From assembly GCA_028095005.1 (NCBI GenBank), contig CM051461.1:44070812-44134811 (forward strand): a stretch of DNA of 64,000 bases, in the 5' to 3' direction. Positions 1-11,900 of the stretch are shown in pieces (the first letter of the stretch is position 1; each line of letters starts with the position of its first letter). The notes beneath the pieces are model-generated. The model saw only the letters and a program-made list of their open reading frames with translations, searched no databases and was not told where the DNA came from. This DNA comes from Rhynchospora pubera. Its lineage: Eukaryota; Streptophyta; Magnoliopsida; Poales; Cyperaceae. Both the position numbers and the translations under genes were made by a program.

Positions 1-1658
1 TCACGCGCCTCCCTTCCACTCACCCTTCCTATGTTCTCGCGCGCCTCCTGCATCTCGCGCACCTCGCGCCTCCTGCACCTCGCCTCTCTGTCCCGTCGCG
101 ATACGAGCGCACCCCTCCCCTCTCGCCTCTCTGTCCCCTCTGGCCTCTCTGTCCCCTCGCGCCTCCCTACCCTAGCGTCTCCTCGCGTCTCTCTCTAGCC
201 GCGCACCTTTCCCTAACACCTCTGACCCTAGCGCCTCCCTACTCTAGCGCCTTTGTCTATGCATATTTGATCTTGTATTAGTTACTCCATTCGCATTATT
301 TAGTTACTCCCTTATGCTTAATAATTTACTCCCTTACATGCTTAATACCTTTCCCTAGCGATCTTATACTCATTATTTTACTTCCTTATAGTCATTTAGT
401 TACTCCCCAGTACTTTTTTATTTTCTCCCATCATTGTGTTTAATTACTCCATAATAAAAAATACACAAAGATTTATTACTTACTCCCTCGTATCATTTTA
501 GTTACTTCCCTGTACTTTTTTATTTACTCCCTGATAGTTATGTAGTTACTCCCAAACAATAGCAGAATTAGATTCGAATATTATTTTACTCCCTTATACT
601 CATTATTTTACTTCCTTATAGTCATTTAGTTACTCCCCAGTACTTTTTTATTTTCTCCCATCATTGTGTTTAATTACTCCCTAATAAAAAATACACAAAG
701 ATTTATTACTTACTCCCTCGTATCATTTTAGTTACTTCCCTGTACTTTTTTATTTACTCCCTGATAGTTATGTAGTTACTCCCAAACAATAGCTGAATTA
801 GATTCGAATATTATTTTACTCCCTTATACTCATTATTTTACTTCCTTATAGTCATTTAGTTACTCCCCAGTACTTTTTTATTTTCTCCCATCATTGTGTT
901 TAATTACTCCATAATAAAAAATACACAAAGATTTATTACTTACTCCCTCGTATCATTTTAGTTACTTCCCTGTACTTTTTTATTTACTCCCTGATAGTTA
1001 TGTAGTTACTCCCAAACAATAGCTGAATTAGATTCGAATATTATTTTACTCCCTTATACTCATTATTTTACTTCCTTATAGTCATTTAGTTACTCCCCAG
1101 TACTTTTTTATTTTCTCCCTTTATAGTGTTTAATTACTCCCTAATAAAAAGTACACAAAGATTATTACTTACTCTCTCGTATTATTTTAGTTACTTTCCT
1201 GTACTTTTCTATTTACTCCCGTATAGTAAGAGAACTAGATCTTTTCTCTTCTCACCCAGAAAAGGGATGCCGAGATAGGGAGAGATGAAGAGGAAGAGAG
1301 AAGAGATGGGGAGATAGGGAGAGATCTCAATGGTGACGGAGATGAGGCGCGTGAGGGGAGGAGCGGAGGAGAGTAAGGCGTGAAGGGAGACGCATGAGAG
1401 GAGGCGCGGAGGAGAGGGAGGCGGCAAGGGAGGCGCGTGAGAGGAGGCGCGGAGAGGTGCTCCTCAGGGGATCGCGTGAGACGAGGGAAATGTGAGGAGA
1501 GGCGCGCGTCAGAAGATCGCGTAAGGTGAGTGAGAGGTGAGGGGGAGCGTGCGTCAGCGGGATCGGGTGAGGGGAGCGCACGGTAGGGTGAGGGTGAGGG
1601 GAGCGAGCGTGAGTCTGATTGCTTGATTGCGTTAAGTCTGATTGATGTAAGTAATTCC
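1..1658. mobile_element. Element A: pyrimidine-rich arm, tandem-repeat core, purine-rich arm (left end outside window)
   Basis: Bases 1-250 are strongly pyrimidine-rich with repeated CGCGCCTCC/CTCTCTGTCCC words. Bases 363-1226 are an AT-rich tandem array. Bases 1250-1610 are purine-rich with GCGCGTGAG/GGAGGCGCG words, which are the complement of the left arm. The same three-part plan recurs at 44409-45643 and 47198-48732. The right end is placed at GTAATTCC near 1658 because element B ends in a similar AATTCC; the left terminus is not in the window. Open frames across the arms reflect biased composition and are not taken as genes. Classification as one mobile element is inference. Confidence 0.4.
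363..1226. repeat. 230-bp tandem repeat, about 3.7 copies
   Basis: The segment beginning CTTATACTCATTATTTTAC recurs at 363, 593, 823 and 1053. The phrase AGCAGAATTAGATTCG at 561 recurs as AGCTGAATTAGATTCG at 791 and 1021, giving a period of 230 bp. The first three copies differ by only a few bases; the last has more substitutions and small deletions. Within each unit the word TTACTCCC recurs many times, so the unit itself grew from a shorter motif. Confidence 0.95.
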
Positions 1659-1734
1659 CCAAATTTCTGGCTAAAAATCGCATCTCCCCCAAATTTTATA
1701 TTGTATATTTCGCTTCCCCCCAAATCTTTGAATA

Positions 1735-1947
1735 AGTCCCGGAGTCCGGAGAGGCAGATCCACAAGCGCTTTCATCGATTCCGTCGACCGCGACGTCGCC
1801 ACTCGGTGACCCCTTCGATGCGATCCCGCCCTCCACCGGGGCAAATCCAAGCGGACAGGTGTGTTTTCTGACTTGGCAGTGTTTTCTCCTCCTCGTCGAG
1901 CTTCCCTTCCTCACTCTCGACGAGGCCATCGAGACCACCAAATTCAG
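1735..1947 (+). other. Coding-like segment, unidentified (possible exon fragment)
   Basis: A frame runs open from about 1735 to 1947 and reads SPESGEADPQALSS..., then ...GANPSGQVCFLTWQCF, then LTLDEAIETTKF. It ends at a good splice donor (CAG|GTGCG at 1947/1948). The GC content is well above its surroundings. The opposite strand is also open over 1696-1974, so the strand is uncertain. I do not recognise the protein. It may be a gene fragment carried here by a transposon. Confidence 0.25.
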
Positions 1948-4900
1948 GTGCGTTTCTTTGCCCCCTAAATCCATCTACCCTAAATTAAAAATCCCCGTCT
2001 TCCCCCAAAGAAATGATAATCGTTGGTACTTTAAAGAGATCCTAAATTTAAGTCAAAATTCAGGTAATTAATTTTATCTTCACAAAATCTTGTTAATATG
2101 TGGTACTTTAATAGGTTTTGAATAATTGTAGTTGTTGACTCTTTGACACCGATGTCTTTTGTTTCTAAAATTTAAATATATTGTCTTGCTAATACACTGT
2201 CATGTATCTATAGCAAACTTTATCATTAAGAAACTGTAAAACTCATATCTCTAATAATAGAAACACTTATCTACTGCAATTATTTGGTTGTTATTTACTC
2301 AAATTCTTCTCTTCCCGTTTTATTTACTCAAATCATATCTCAAAGCACGCGGCCTCTAGCAGCGAAGAGAGCATCTCATAACAACGGCGAGAGCAGCTAA
2401 AAAGCAAGTGTGGCAAGTCCTCCGACGGCCTCGGCACCTTTACTGTGTCAAAGGTTTCTTCTTCTTTCCGTCATATTTTTTTCAATTTTAATTTGAAGAA
2501 TCTTATGGTATGATGCAAAATGGTGGGATATGGTATGGTTGAAGTGTGTTTCTAACCGCTAAGAAAGTTAATTTTTATTTTATTTTTTTCATCTTTTCTT
2601 CATTTAGTTTTTCCATTTAAAGTGCATTGTTCTGTCAGCTATCTCAATTGAAAGAATTTTTTGCAAAGAATAAGAATTGGATAATTAGAGAGCACTTAAG
2701 TTTTAGTACAAGACTTGTTGACTTTCTACTTTTTTGAGACTTTCATGAGTAATCCTCATCCTGACCACCCGGCTGAATACCTGCTCTTACATCTATAAGA
2801 AAGGCAAGGCCTGTTGTTTCATGCGAGAGGAAGAGCATATAAAGTAAAAAAGAAGAAAGAAGTTTGTTTTTCTTACCAGGCTGAAAGGGCGATGGTGGAA
2901 TTTATCCTTCCTCTATTTCCTCCCCTCTTGTGCCTCGTGTGTGCCTTTTGAGCATGCATATTCCCTTTATTCATAATATCCTTTATGCATGAATAAACAT
3001 TGTGTGCGCTTTTTATCCTTAATTCATAATTTTTAACTAAATTATATGCATATTTTCTCATGCATCTTATTGTGTGTGCGTTTCAGTCAAAAGCAGGTTG
3101 TTCGATCTAACACTTTCGAGGTATGGCTTCTCTTTTCTGTTCTATATGAAGCAATCTCAAATTTGACTATGAAGTTTGTGCATCCTCCAACTGGTCCTCA
3201 ACATAGATTAATGAAATTCTATTTGAGCATTGCAATCTCAAATTTGACTTGTCAATTTTCTTTTATGTTTATAATTTGTCTTCTACTTGGCAAAAAATAA
3301 TAAATAATGTTTGGTTATTTTATTAACATTTTATTGTTTTTCCTAACTTTGTTTTTTTTTTTTTTTGCTCTTTTCTCTATGTCGGACGATGTGTTAGTGT
3401 TTCTCTAATTTGGTGCCGGTATGGCAAAACCCTCACAAAGCCTCCTAATGAGTATCCATATGCCAAGAAACCAACCTCATGTTCAGGTCAAGTCCCAGCT
3501 TCAACAAATCTCCATAAAACCAGTACCTATTTTAAAGGAGGGGATTGGTGGGGTTTGAACCTAGGATAATATTTATTTCAAGCCAGTTATTGACATTTTC
3601 AGTGCTAATGTTCTGTTATATTCCTATTACATATTTATATTATTTTCGACCAGTAACAATTAGCTTGGCTTGTTTTCACAAAAAAGTTTTTTTTTCTTAT
3701 GTTAGGATGGAAGTGTGGATGTACTGCATTGCTACTAGCTATGTCCATGGAGAGGACAATGATACCTTCCCGAGGTGTATTTACTAGATGCTTGAGGAGT
3801 TAACCTCATTGTTATGATTATACAATCATTTTTTCTTTTCTACTGTTTTGAATTGCAATGTTCAATTACTCTAGTGACTATTTGATTCCTTTTTACTATA
3901 GTTTTTTTCCCTCTAATTAATGAAAGGCCTGAATATTTCAAATACTTTAAAATATTCCACAAATCCATATCTGTGTATCTCTAATTGCATCCCACCAAGA
4001 CTGTATGACTACATGTTGTCACTGTTGTTGGTCTGTATACAATTGGATGCATGGGCCAATTTGTTATTGTAACAATTCCAAGGAGGAAAAATTCCATTAT
4101 GTTTAGAATGCAATTTTTTTTGGGTTTCTTATATCTAACTTATCTTGTTACTTGCTTGGCTTGTTGAATAGGTAAGAACTTCTAAGGCGCTGAATATGGA
4201 AGACCTTTCCAATTATTTATCGTTAGCTCCTAGTTCTTTGTTTATTCTATTGTTGTTTGTCCATTAGTTTGGGCTTGTATGAATTTTGATGATTTATGTT
4301 ATAGAATTATGTTGTTGGGAGACTAGTTGTTACACTTGTGTTGGTTTTTATTAAATACAATTATGGATTTGTTTTATGTTTAAACTTGTTTAATTTTGAA
4401 TTTTTCAATACAATTTTATAAATGTGTGTTTGTTGAATGCAAATAGCAGTGAAGAATCGATGTTTATATGAATCAAACAGTGGTCGAACCATTGATACCA
4501 GGAAAGAATCAAATATCGTACAATTTATAATTATTATGGCATAAATAATTGTGTCGACAGCATTGCAACACAATATTACAATCATTATCCTCACAACAAA
4601 ATATAAACTCAGGCAAAATTTTTGTGGGCCCAAATTGATTTTAATTAATATTATTAGGGTGGGTAATATCACGGTCAGATTATCCACTCAACACAAATTT
4701 TGTTTGAACGCTAATGCTTAGAACTATAGACCTGGGGAAAAGATATTTGTATCGCTATGTCAATGATAACAAAAACATGATTACCCACGCAGGCACGCAC
4801 CAATATAAATTGCTTGGCCTTCACGCAGATCAATATTACTAGCGCTCCATTATCTGCATCCATAGGCACGCGTCCGTAGTCCGACCCAAGTAGCTTTCTG

Positions 4901-6127
4901 AGTCAAATTAGTGACACAGATATTCGAAGCAAAAAAACTAAATTCTAGTAGTGTTATTAGATGGATAGAATCGCAATTTAGAAAATAGAAATTGTACAAA
5001 AATGAGATATTGAGAAGACTGGAGGGGTCGTTCAGATTTAGAAGGTGTCGAGAAATTTCATTCAGACGGCTTTTTCATCTTTGGCTACGTCATGGATTGA
5101 TTTTTCTTATAGTGCAAAAATATTTATAATTTTAATGTAGCTGTCAATGTCAATTGGAAAAAAAAAAGCAAGGATGCTTCTTATGACAGATCTAATCATG
5201 CGTTATTTGTGTTGACAATCACGCAATAATTTATTTTCAAGGGGAAAAAGGACCAATTTGACATTTATTATTAAGAGCTATAAACATTTTTTTATGCAAT
5301 CCGTTTTTACATAATATCAAAACATATATTATTCGGCGGTTTAAGATCCGACTCCAAAATAACTATTTGCGTACAGTTTTTGGAACAGTTTTTCCATCCG
5401 ATCCGTCTATCTCTCCTCCTTCCATCTTCTCCGCCTGATTGCATCTTGCCCCTATTGTGTCGCTCATCCCTTCTCTGGAATCCTTTTCTTCTCCGCCTCT
5501 ATTTTTTCTCTGTGCCTTGGTGCGTCGCTTTGGCTTCTCAAGGGTCGCCATTCGCTACCTCGATTTCGTCCGCCATGTGGTCCCTGTACGGAGGCCTGTC
5601 GGAATAAAGGATTAGTACGGTGGCTCTGCTGCAGTGTGGTCTCGGTTCTGTGAGCCCTAACTTTTCTTCTCTATTCTTCTTCGTTGCTTTTCTGTGCTAC
5701 TAGCCCACGGACCATGGTACTTTACCTTTGCCTCTTCGATTTCTGGAGAGTTGTCCTTGCGATGAGTTATTTTCCTATCTGAGGTTCGCCTCTCTCATCC
5801 TTTCTTTCTTTATTTTCTTTTCATTTTCCGAATCCCCTTCTGTTGTTAGCGAGTTTACTCCCTTTTCTTTCTCTGATTTTTTTCCTATTGCAGGTTTCGG
5901 TATTTATGTTGTCTATTTTCGATTTTATTTCAACGTTTTTGTGAGTTTTCTTTTTTATTTTTCCCCCTTTTTTTCCCAAGACCTCTGTAATTCTGCTCTG
6001 ATTGTATGCTTATTGCTTTGATTTTATACTTATTGCTTCTACTTCTTCATTCGGGGTGAAGGGGATTACTGCTTCCTCTACTGCTGTCATTTTGTTGTGC
6101 TCCGATATTGTTCTAGCTGCCATTAAC

Positions 6128-6296
6128 ACAGTTAGATACACTCATTTCATGACTAACTGGTATGTAATCTTCAACTCTTTTGTTTGTGCATCTAACTGTG
6201 TTTGTGCATCTAACTGTGCCAGTTAGATGCACTCATTCCATGGCTAACTGGTACGTGCCAGTTAGATGCACTCATTCCATGGCTAACTGGTACCAG
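6128..6296. repeat. Short tandem repeat of a self-complementary 39-bp unit
   Basis: The unit GCCAGTTAGATGCACTC...CCATGGCTAACTGGTAC occurs at 6218 and 6257. A diverged copy begins at about 6128 (CAGTTAGATACACTC...GACTAACTGGTA). Each unit is bounded by CCAGTTAG and CTAACTGG, so each copy can fold on itself. Confidence 0.8.
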
Positions 6297-6451
6297 ATAC
6301 ACTCATTCTCTCAACTTTTTTTTTAGCATGTACATTGGAGTTTATTTGGTTCTACCTCTCTGATTTTGCTCTTGACATGTATTTTTTTGCCTATTCAGAT
6401 GAGGCTCTTGATTAAAAACTCAATTGTGTGAATAAGAATAAGTTTCAGAAA

Positions 6452-6652
6452 GGTCCTGATCAAAATCTCATTTTTTTAACATGGGATTTCATTTCATTTC
6501 ATTTCGTTGGAAAATTCTTGATCATTATGAACGGATTTTGTATCATTTGGTTGGAATTCCTATGTAATTAGATCCAACGAAATCCTATGGAATCAATTGA
6601 ATTGAATTGAATTGAATTGAAATCCCGTAAAAAACCCATTTTGATCAGGGCC
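6452..6652. mobile_element. MITE with terminal inverted repeats (Tourist-like)
   Basis: The left end GGTCCTGATCAAAAT and right end ATTTTGATCAGGGCC are inverted copies, and the inner parts also pair (GGGATTTCATTTC with its complement near 6612-6632). The length is about 200 bp. Flanks are AAA on the left and TAA on the right, compatible with a decayed 3-bp PIF/Harbinger-type target duplication. It lies inside the decayed Helitron. Confidence 0.7.
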
Positions 6653-6935
6653 TAAATGAAGCATTGCAAGTTCTTCTAAATTGAATGGAGGTCTCATTCA
6701 AGGTAATTGTGTACTCAGCAAATAATATTATATGGCTGATTTCCAACTGACATGAATATTTATTGTCAACCAAAATATTTGAGAAAGAAAAAAGACATAG
6801 AAAGAATTGAGTGATGGCACATATTGAAACAACATTGATATTGTTCATTATATAGTACATCTCTGGTACATATGACATATCACACGAGGCGCTACTATTG
6901 ACTTATTTTTTCTATATAGAGCACACAATACTAAT

Positions 6936-8030
6936 GCTTGGCGTCCATTGTTGATCTGAAGAATAAATACCAATGGTTCTACAAAGCATGCAAGAAATGT
7001 GCAAGCAGGATCCAAGATCTAGAAACAGCACCTAAATGCCCAAAATGAAATGTCTCCAGGAATGATTTTGTGTACTGGTATGTGAAAATACACTCTATCA
7101 GCTATACTAATCAGCTTATTTAATTTTCATACATACCTAAGTACCTAACAGTATAATTTAATAATCAAAGGTACATGCTTGAGCTCCGAGTTAGGGACGC
7201 TACCACGGCGGCTGATATCAATGCACTAGGCAGAGTAGAAACAATGATCGTTGAAAAATAGACTGCCAATATAGCCAAAAAAATATGGGAAGATTCAGTA
7301 TGAGGCACCGCCCGGAGTTCGTAATAGGGAATACTTTCCTATTCACTCTTCTACCAGAAGAATCTGGTATGTATCATGGAATAAGAAAGAATACTGTTAC
7401 TCACACAAAAGGTTTTCTGCCTGATGTGATGCAATGCTTCCCTTCCAAGAACCTGAGCAAACACCAGCACTTCTTGATAAAACTTTGCTGAAACACATAG
7501 GTTATCCATCCCCACAAAACAAAATCTGTTTCACAAGTAGTTTTGCAATCCAACAAACTAACAAAAACAGACAAAAAAATAAATAAGTATATAAATGGTC
7601 AACCAAATGCATCCATCTCCTAATTATATAAACACACTGACTTTTTTTTTAACATTTCAGCCATGAAGATCCTCCAGCAAATTCTCTGGAACAACATGTG
7701 CCCATTCGAAAAGAAACATCACAGCCAAAGCTGGAGACACTGTCCACAGAAACAAAGAGCATGATAGAATATTCCATTGAACAAGCCACCAGACAAAAAC
7801 AAACACCAAGTAAAATTTTTTTTTTCTTTAAAAAAGGAAATAAATAAATCACAAATTTCGATCTGAAGTTCTGAACACTTGCCACTCTTGCTATAATGTA
7901 GAATATAGAGATGAATCTGCTGTCATACCAGCATCTATCGGAACAAGTCGCTTTGCCAAAAAGAGGCTTTTTGCCAGTTCAGCACAACAAAGTGGTGATA
8001 AGTACACTCCCACTACAGAATAACACTATG
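6936..8030 (+). pseudogene. Decayed RPA1-like gene of the + strand Helitron
   Basis: One exon near 6936-7079 reads ASIVDLKNKYQWFYKACKKC and continues to PKCPK, where a TGA at 7046-7048 replaces the expected second Cys of the last CxxC pair. It ends at the donor TACTG|GTATG. The next exon begins at 7171 with YMLELRVRDATTAADINALG and soon reaches a stop (TAG). Further downstream, IGNTFLFTLLPEE, HEDPPANSLEQH and SRFAKKRLF match, in order, IGKSCQFIVLPKE, HEDSSIP and VAKKRLF of the intact RPA-like gene at 31582-34481, and the same splice positions are used. This is the C-terminal part of an RPA large-subunit-like protein (zinc finger plus OB fold). It has stops and missing upstream exons, so it is not functional. 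Confidence 0.75.
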
Positions 8031-9403
8031 AATTCAAATGATGTCAGTCCTTATTTTTAAACTCATCCAACACATAAACAAGCTTTTTGTCTTGCAACAC
8101 AACGTTAGGACCACACTCTGGACAACATCCGTAGAAAACCCTCAATACCCCAAGAACATCAACTTACAAAGGAATGTTACCGTCTCCAAAGTAACATGAT
8201 TACACTAGCACAAGTGACCGGTATTCTCAAATCAATTAGAAATAATGTGCTTCTTCACAAATTCAGACCGAAATAATAAATGCTATCCAACACTCAACAT
8301 AACTGGCTAAGATCAAATGATACTTTCCATTCATTGATCATGCCAGATGATATCTTTCGATAAGAAAAAAACTGTTCACACCAGCAGACATCTACTAATT
8401 TCTTCACGACATTTATTTTCAGGCCGACCAAGCAAGGAGACAGCTCAACAAGACAAATGCCGTTTTGCTTTCATAGATTTAAATACAAACCTAGAGTTCT
8501 TACTTTTGTATTCATGTAGCCAAGGAATGGCAGTGCACAAGGGGTAAAAAAATCATTTTGGGCTTATTTACAGTAAAGTAACGAACCGGTATGTACATGA
8601 TCAATAGTTTTTGTATGCTCATTCAAGGTCTCATTGCAAGTTCCACATCTATAAATATCACTTTGTGCATGTATTAATTAAGAGTAACGATTGATGTTAG
8701 TTACTTGAATATTGCTAATTCATTATAGTTGTCAGTTTATATTCCGTTCAAACAATCTATTTTTTGATGGAATTGTATGTCATGCAACTTTTTTTTTAAA
8801 AAAAAAAAAGAAGTGTATCTGATTTTTCTGACATATTGTTAGCTTATGTTTTATTAGTCTATTTTTTGATATATTTTCTAGGTTGATTTTCATTCAATGT
8901 CGAATTAGTGCATCATCATACCATTTTCTGTTTTAGTTAGGGTTGAATTAATTAATAAATAATTTGATTAATTTGTGAGTTCTATGGACTGCTGTTCAGA
9001 ATTAGCCTCTAGAAATGCTACATCTATATTAGATGAATTATATATTACAAATGGTAGATGTATATAAGATGAATTACCTCTATTGATTGTTTAGGCCATA
9101 TGTTACCATCAAAACATTCAATTAAGAATTTGGCAACAGAGACACATATTTTGCGTACATATTTGCTTGCAATTAGAAATTTACAATTACTTTTTTTCTT
9201 TTTTTTATGGGTATGTTATTTACCGTTGACATTATGTATATTTGTTGAAATTCTGTTAGGTACTTTGCACAATTCATTTTGTATATATTTGCCCATCGAT
9301 AGTATATTATTTTAAGTGTACCAAATTTTATCTTTGCTTGTTATTTTTTCTTAAATAATTAGCTAATCATTTAGAGGAAAAAAAATAAAAAACAACAGAT
9401 AGT

Positions 9404-9429
9404 TCGCGCAACGCGCGAGATCCCACTAG
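9404..9429 (+). other. Helitron 3' terminus (hairpin plus CTAG)
   Basis: A six-base-pair stem of alternating C and G with an AAC loop (9404-9418) is followed by GATCCCA and CTAG, then host T. This is the canonical Helitron 3' end on the + strand. Confidence 0.75.
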
Positions 9430-9468
9430 TAAAACTTAGAGCAAGGTTTCGGCCCTCCATCTTGAATT

Positions 9469-11133
9469 GGAAAATTTTTATCGAAGCAAAAAATACCCTA
9501 CAGATTTTTAAAAAAATAAAGGAGCACAAATATTTTTAAAATGAGCACAACTATAACAGCAATGCTATTGGCGCTATATTTTTAAGATGGCTGAAATGAC
9601 TAAAATATAAAAAAAAATTCCTTATAGCGGCAATGGATTTGCCGCTATAGGACTTTCAATTTTTTTTTAGGCGGCAATGTTACTTTCATTTTTTTTCGTT
9701 TTTTTCTTTTTGCTTTTATTTTTCCTTTTTCATTATAGCACAATTACTACAAACAAATTTTCGATTCTTCACTATAGCATCTATAAATTTATTTTGAAGT
9801 AAATTCAATAAATTGGAGGTTAAATTAACGAACCACCTTTAGATTTATCACAAGAATTGCATCTATATATTGTATATAAGGTTCTCCAATAGTGCGTGTC
9901 GTGTCAAACACGATCGTCGTGTTGGAGTCTCGTGTCGTGACGTGTTGACACGAATAATTTTTTAATCGTGTCGTGTCGTGCTAAATGGTAAAAGGAGCTA
10001 ACACGACACGTAATTTGGCGCATCGTGTTAGCCGTGTCGGATTATTTTATTATTTTTAAAATAAAAAATATTAAAAAAGTTAAAAGAAAATATTTTACTG
10101 AACCGTAATAATTTATTATTTGATTAAGTTTAAAACTTTTTATTTTTATTTTATAATAAACAATAATTAGATAAGAACAATATGAGTCCTAAATGGTAAA
10201 TAATATGATGTAGTATTATAAATTAGATTTAAATTATTAATTTTATTTAAATAATTAATATTAATAATTAAATTTGTGTTGATGTGTCGTGTCAGTTCGT
10301 GTTCGTGTCATGTTGCGTATCTAATCGTGTTGTGTTAAATCGTGCCAATTTTTTTATAACTTCCAACACGACACGATTATGACATCATCGTGTTATCTTG
10401 TGGTGTCATAATCGTGTAATATTGGAAGTTTTAAAAATTTGACACGATTTGACACAACACGATTAGACACACAACATGACACGAACACGAACTGATACGA
10501 CACATCAACACAAATTTAATTATTAATGTTGATTATATAAACAAAATTAATAATTTAAATCCAATTTATAATACTACATCATATTATTTACCATTTAGAA
10601 CTCATATTGTTCTTATCTAATTATTATTTATTATAAAAATATTAATAAAAAGTTTTAAACTTAATCAAATAATAAATTATTACGGTTCAGTAAAATTTTT
10701 TCCTTTTTAACTATTAATTTTTTAAAGTTTTTATTTTAAAAATAATAAAATAATTCAACACGGCTAACACTATGTGCCAGCACGACACAACACGACGTGT
10801 TAATCGTGTCGTGCATAATTACGTGTCGTGTTAGCTCCTTTCACCATTTAGCACGACACGACATGATTAAAAAAGTAATTCATGTCAACATGACACAAGA
10901 CTCCAACACGACGATCGTGTTTGACACGACACAACACGCACGATTTGAGAACCCTATATACAATATATAGATGCTATTCTTGTGATAAATCTAAAGGTGG
11001 TTCGTTAATTTAAAAATGTTTGTGCTCATTTTAAAAATCTGTCGCTATAGTTGTGATTATATTAAAAATGTTTGTGCTTTTTTATTCTTTTTAAAAATCT
11101 GAAAGGTATTTTTGTTTTTGATAAAAATTTTCC
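9469..11133. repeat. Large imperfect palindrome (foldback element, about 1.66 kb)
   Basis: The left arm starts GGAAAATTTTTATC at 9469, and the right arm ends with its complement at 11120-11133. The arms pair through nearly their whole length. Both contain, in inverted orientation, ACGAACCACCTTTAGATTTA, CAAACACGATCGTCGTG and AGGAGCTAACACGACACGTA, and meet at a centre near 10394. The right arm lacks about 185 bp (around 9560-9770) that the left arm has; that extra piece contains a small palindrome, TATAGCGGCAATGG/TTGCCGCTATA. GTGTCGTG words are frequent near the centre. No coding frame of note is present. A transcript through it would form a very long hairpin. Confidence 0.9.
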
Positions 11134-11900
11134 TCTTGAATTCTAGACTGAAAAGTTCTGTCGATAGCCGATAGTGATTACATTTTGGTATAAGGAGATG
11201 ATTTGATGGTTGAACTCTTGATATGAAAACCCAACTTTTGTGAAACAAAATATAATACGTGAATGGTTGTCAATACTGATACCGACATTAAGAATAGCCT
11301 ACATATAGGCTTATAGCAAATATACGCAATCAATCACCGTGTAACGGCCAGGATGCAATCTGATTAATAAATTTAGCAGTGTGTTGGAGTTGGACCTAAC
11401 GGCTGTACCCTTGGAGAATCACTTGTGGTCTTGGAGACAAGCAACACCGTAATCTTTCTGTATTAGTTTTGATTCTTTTTTATGATCTTGTCTCCGTTTT
11501 TACATGACATGAAATTGTCATGGCGGAAATATTTCAGGTAATCTGAGATAATGCAAAATAAATCGGCCCATTAATTTTAGCAGTAGAAGCTAAAATTAAG
11601 GGTGTTCCTTTGTAAATTATGAAAGTAATTAACTCTCTAACAGAACTATGATCTTAATGGAAACAAAATTTAACTGAAATTTAAAGCATAACATAAGGAT
11701 GAAATTTAATCATCATTGCAAAAATTAGTCCTACATTCCTGGAGCCAAATAGTAGCTAACATCCCGGGTAAACAAGAAAAAATTTCTCAAACTTCTACGT
11801 ACAATTCAGCACAATATGCTATACCTCTATGCATAATATACTGTATATGTACATATTTACAAATAAATATGGCTATATATACAATTGAACACTCGTACAA
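11134..11900. other. 3' flank of the PERK gene; nothing else recognised
   Basis: AT-rich DNA between the palindrome and the stop codon of the PERK gene. It should hold the PERK 3' UTR and polyadenylation signals. No other gene, repeat or RNA was recognised. Confidence 0.5.

Larger units (their letters stand above)
2248..9429 (+). mobile_element. Decayed Helitron (non-autonomous; 3' end clear, 5' end tentative)
   Basis: The 3' end is well supported: a GC-rich hairpin (TCGCGC-AAC-GCGCGA, 9404-9418), seven bases, then CTAG at 9426-9429 followed by host T. A decayed RPA-like gene lies in the same orientation near this end, as in the autonomous Helitron at 29960-41999. The 5' end is tentatively ATCTCTAATAATAG, with TC at 2248 preceded by A; similar words occur at 3978, so this end is weak. 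No Rep or helicase coding remains. The interval 2340-6900 holds AT-rich DNA with scattered short GC-richer pieces (2340-2450, 5380-5610) in which no gene was recognised, an internal MITE and a short tandem repeat. Confidence 0.5.

Noticed and set aside
363..1226. CRISPR-like array
   Set aside because: The repeats are long direct tandem units without unique spacers, and the DNA is a plant nuclear sequence.
1235..1765. Long open frames on the minus strand over the purine-rich arm
   Set aside because: The predicted proteins are runs of Ser, Pro, Arg and Leu caused by the CT/GA-biased composition, and several frames are open at once.
5363..5607. Small gene on either strand (MATLEKPKRRTK... on minus, or the pyrimidine-rich + frame)
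   Set aside because: No motif, overlapping open frames on both strands, and location inside a decayed Helitron; it may be an old promoter or leader region.
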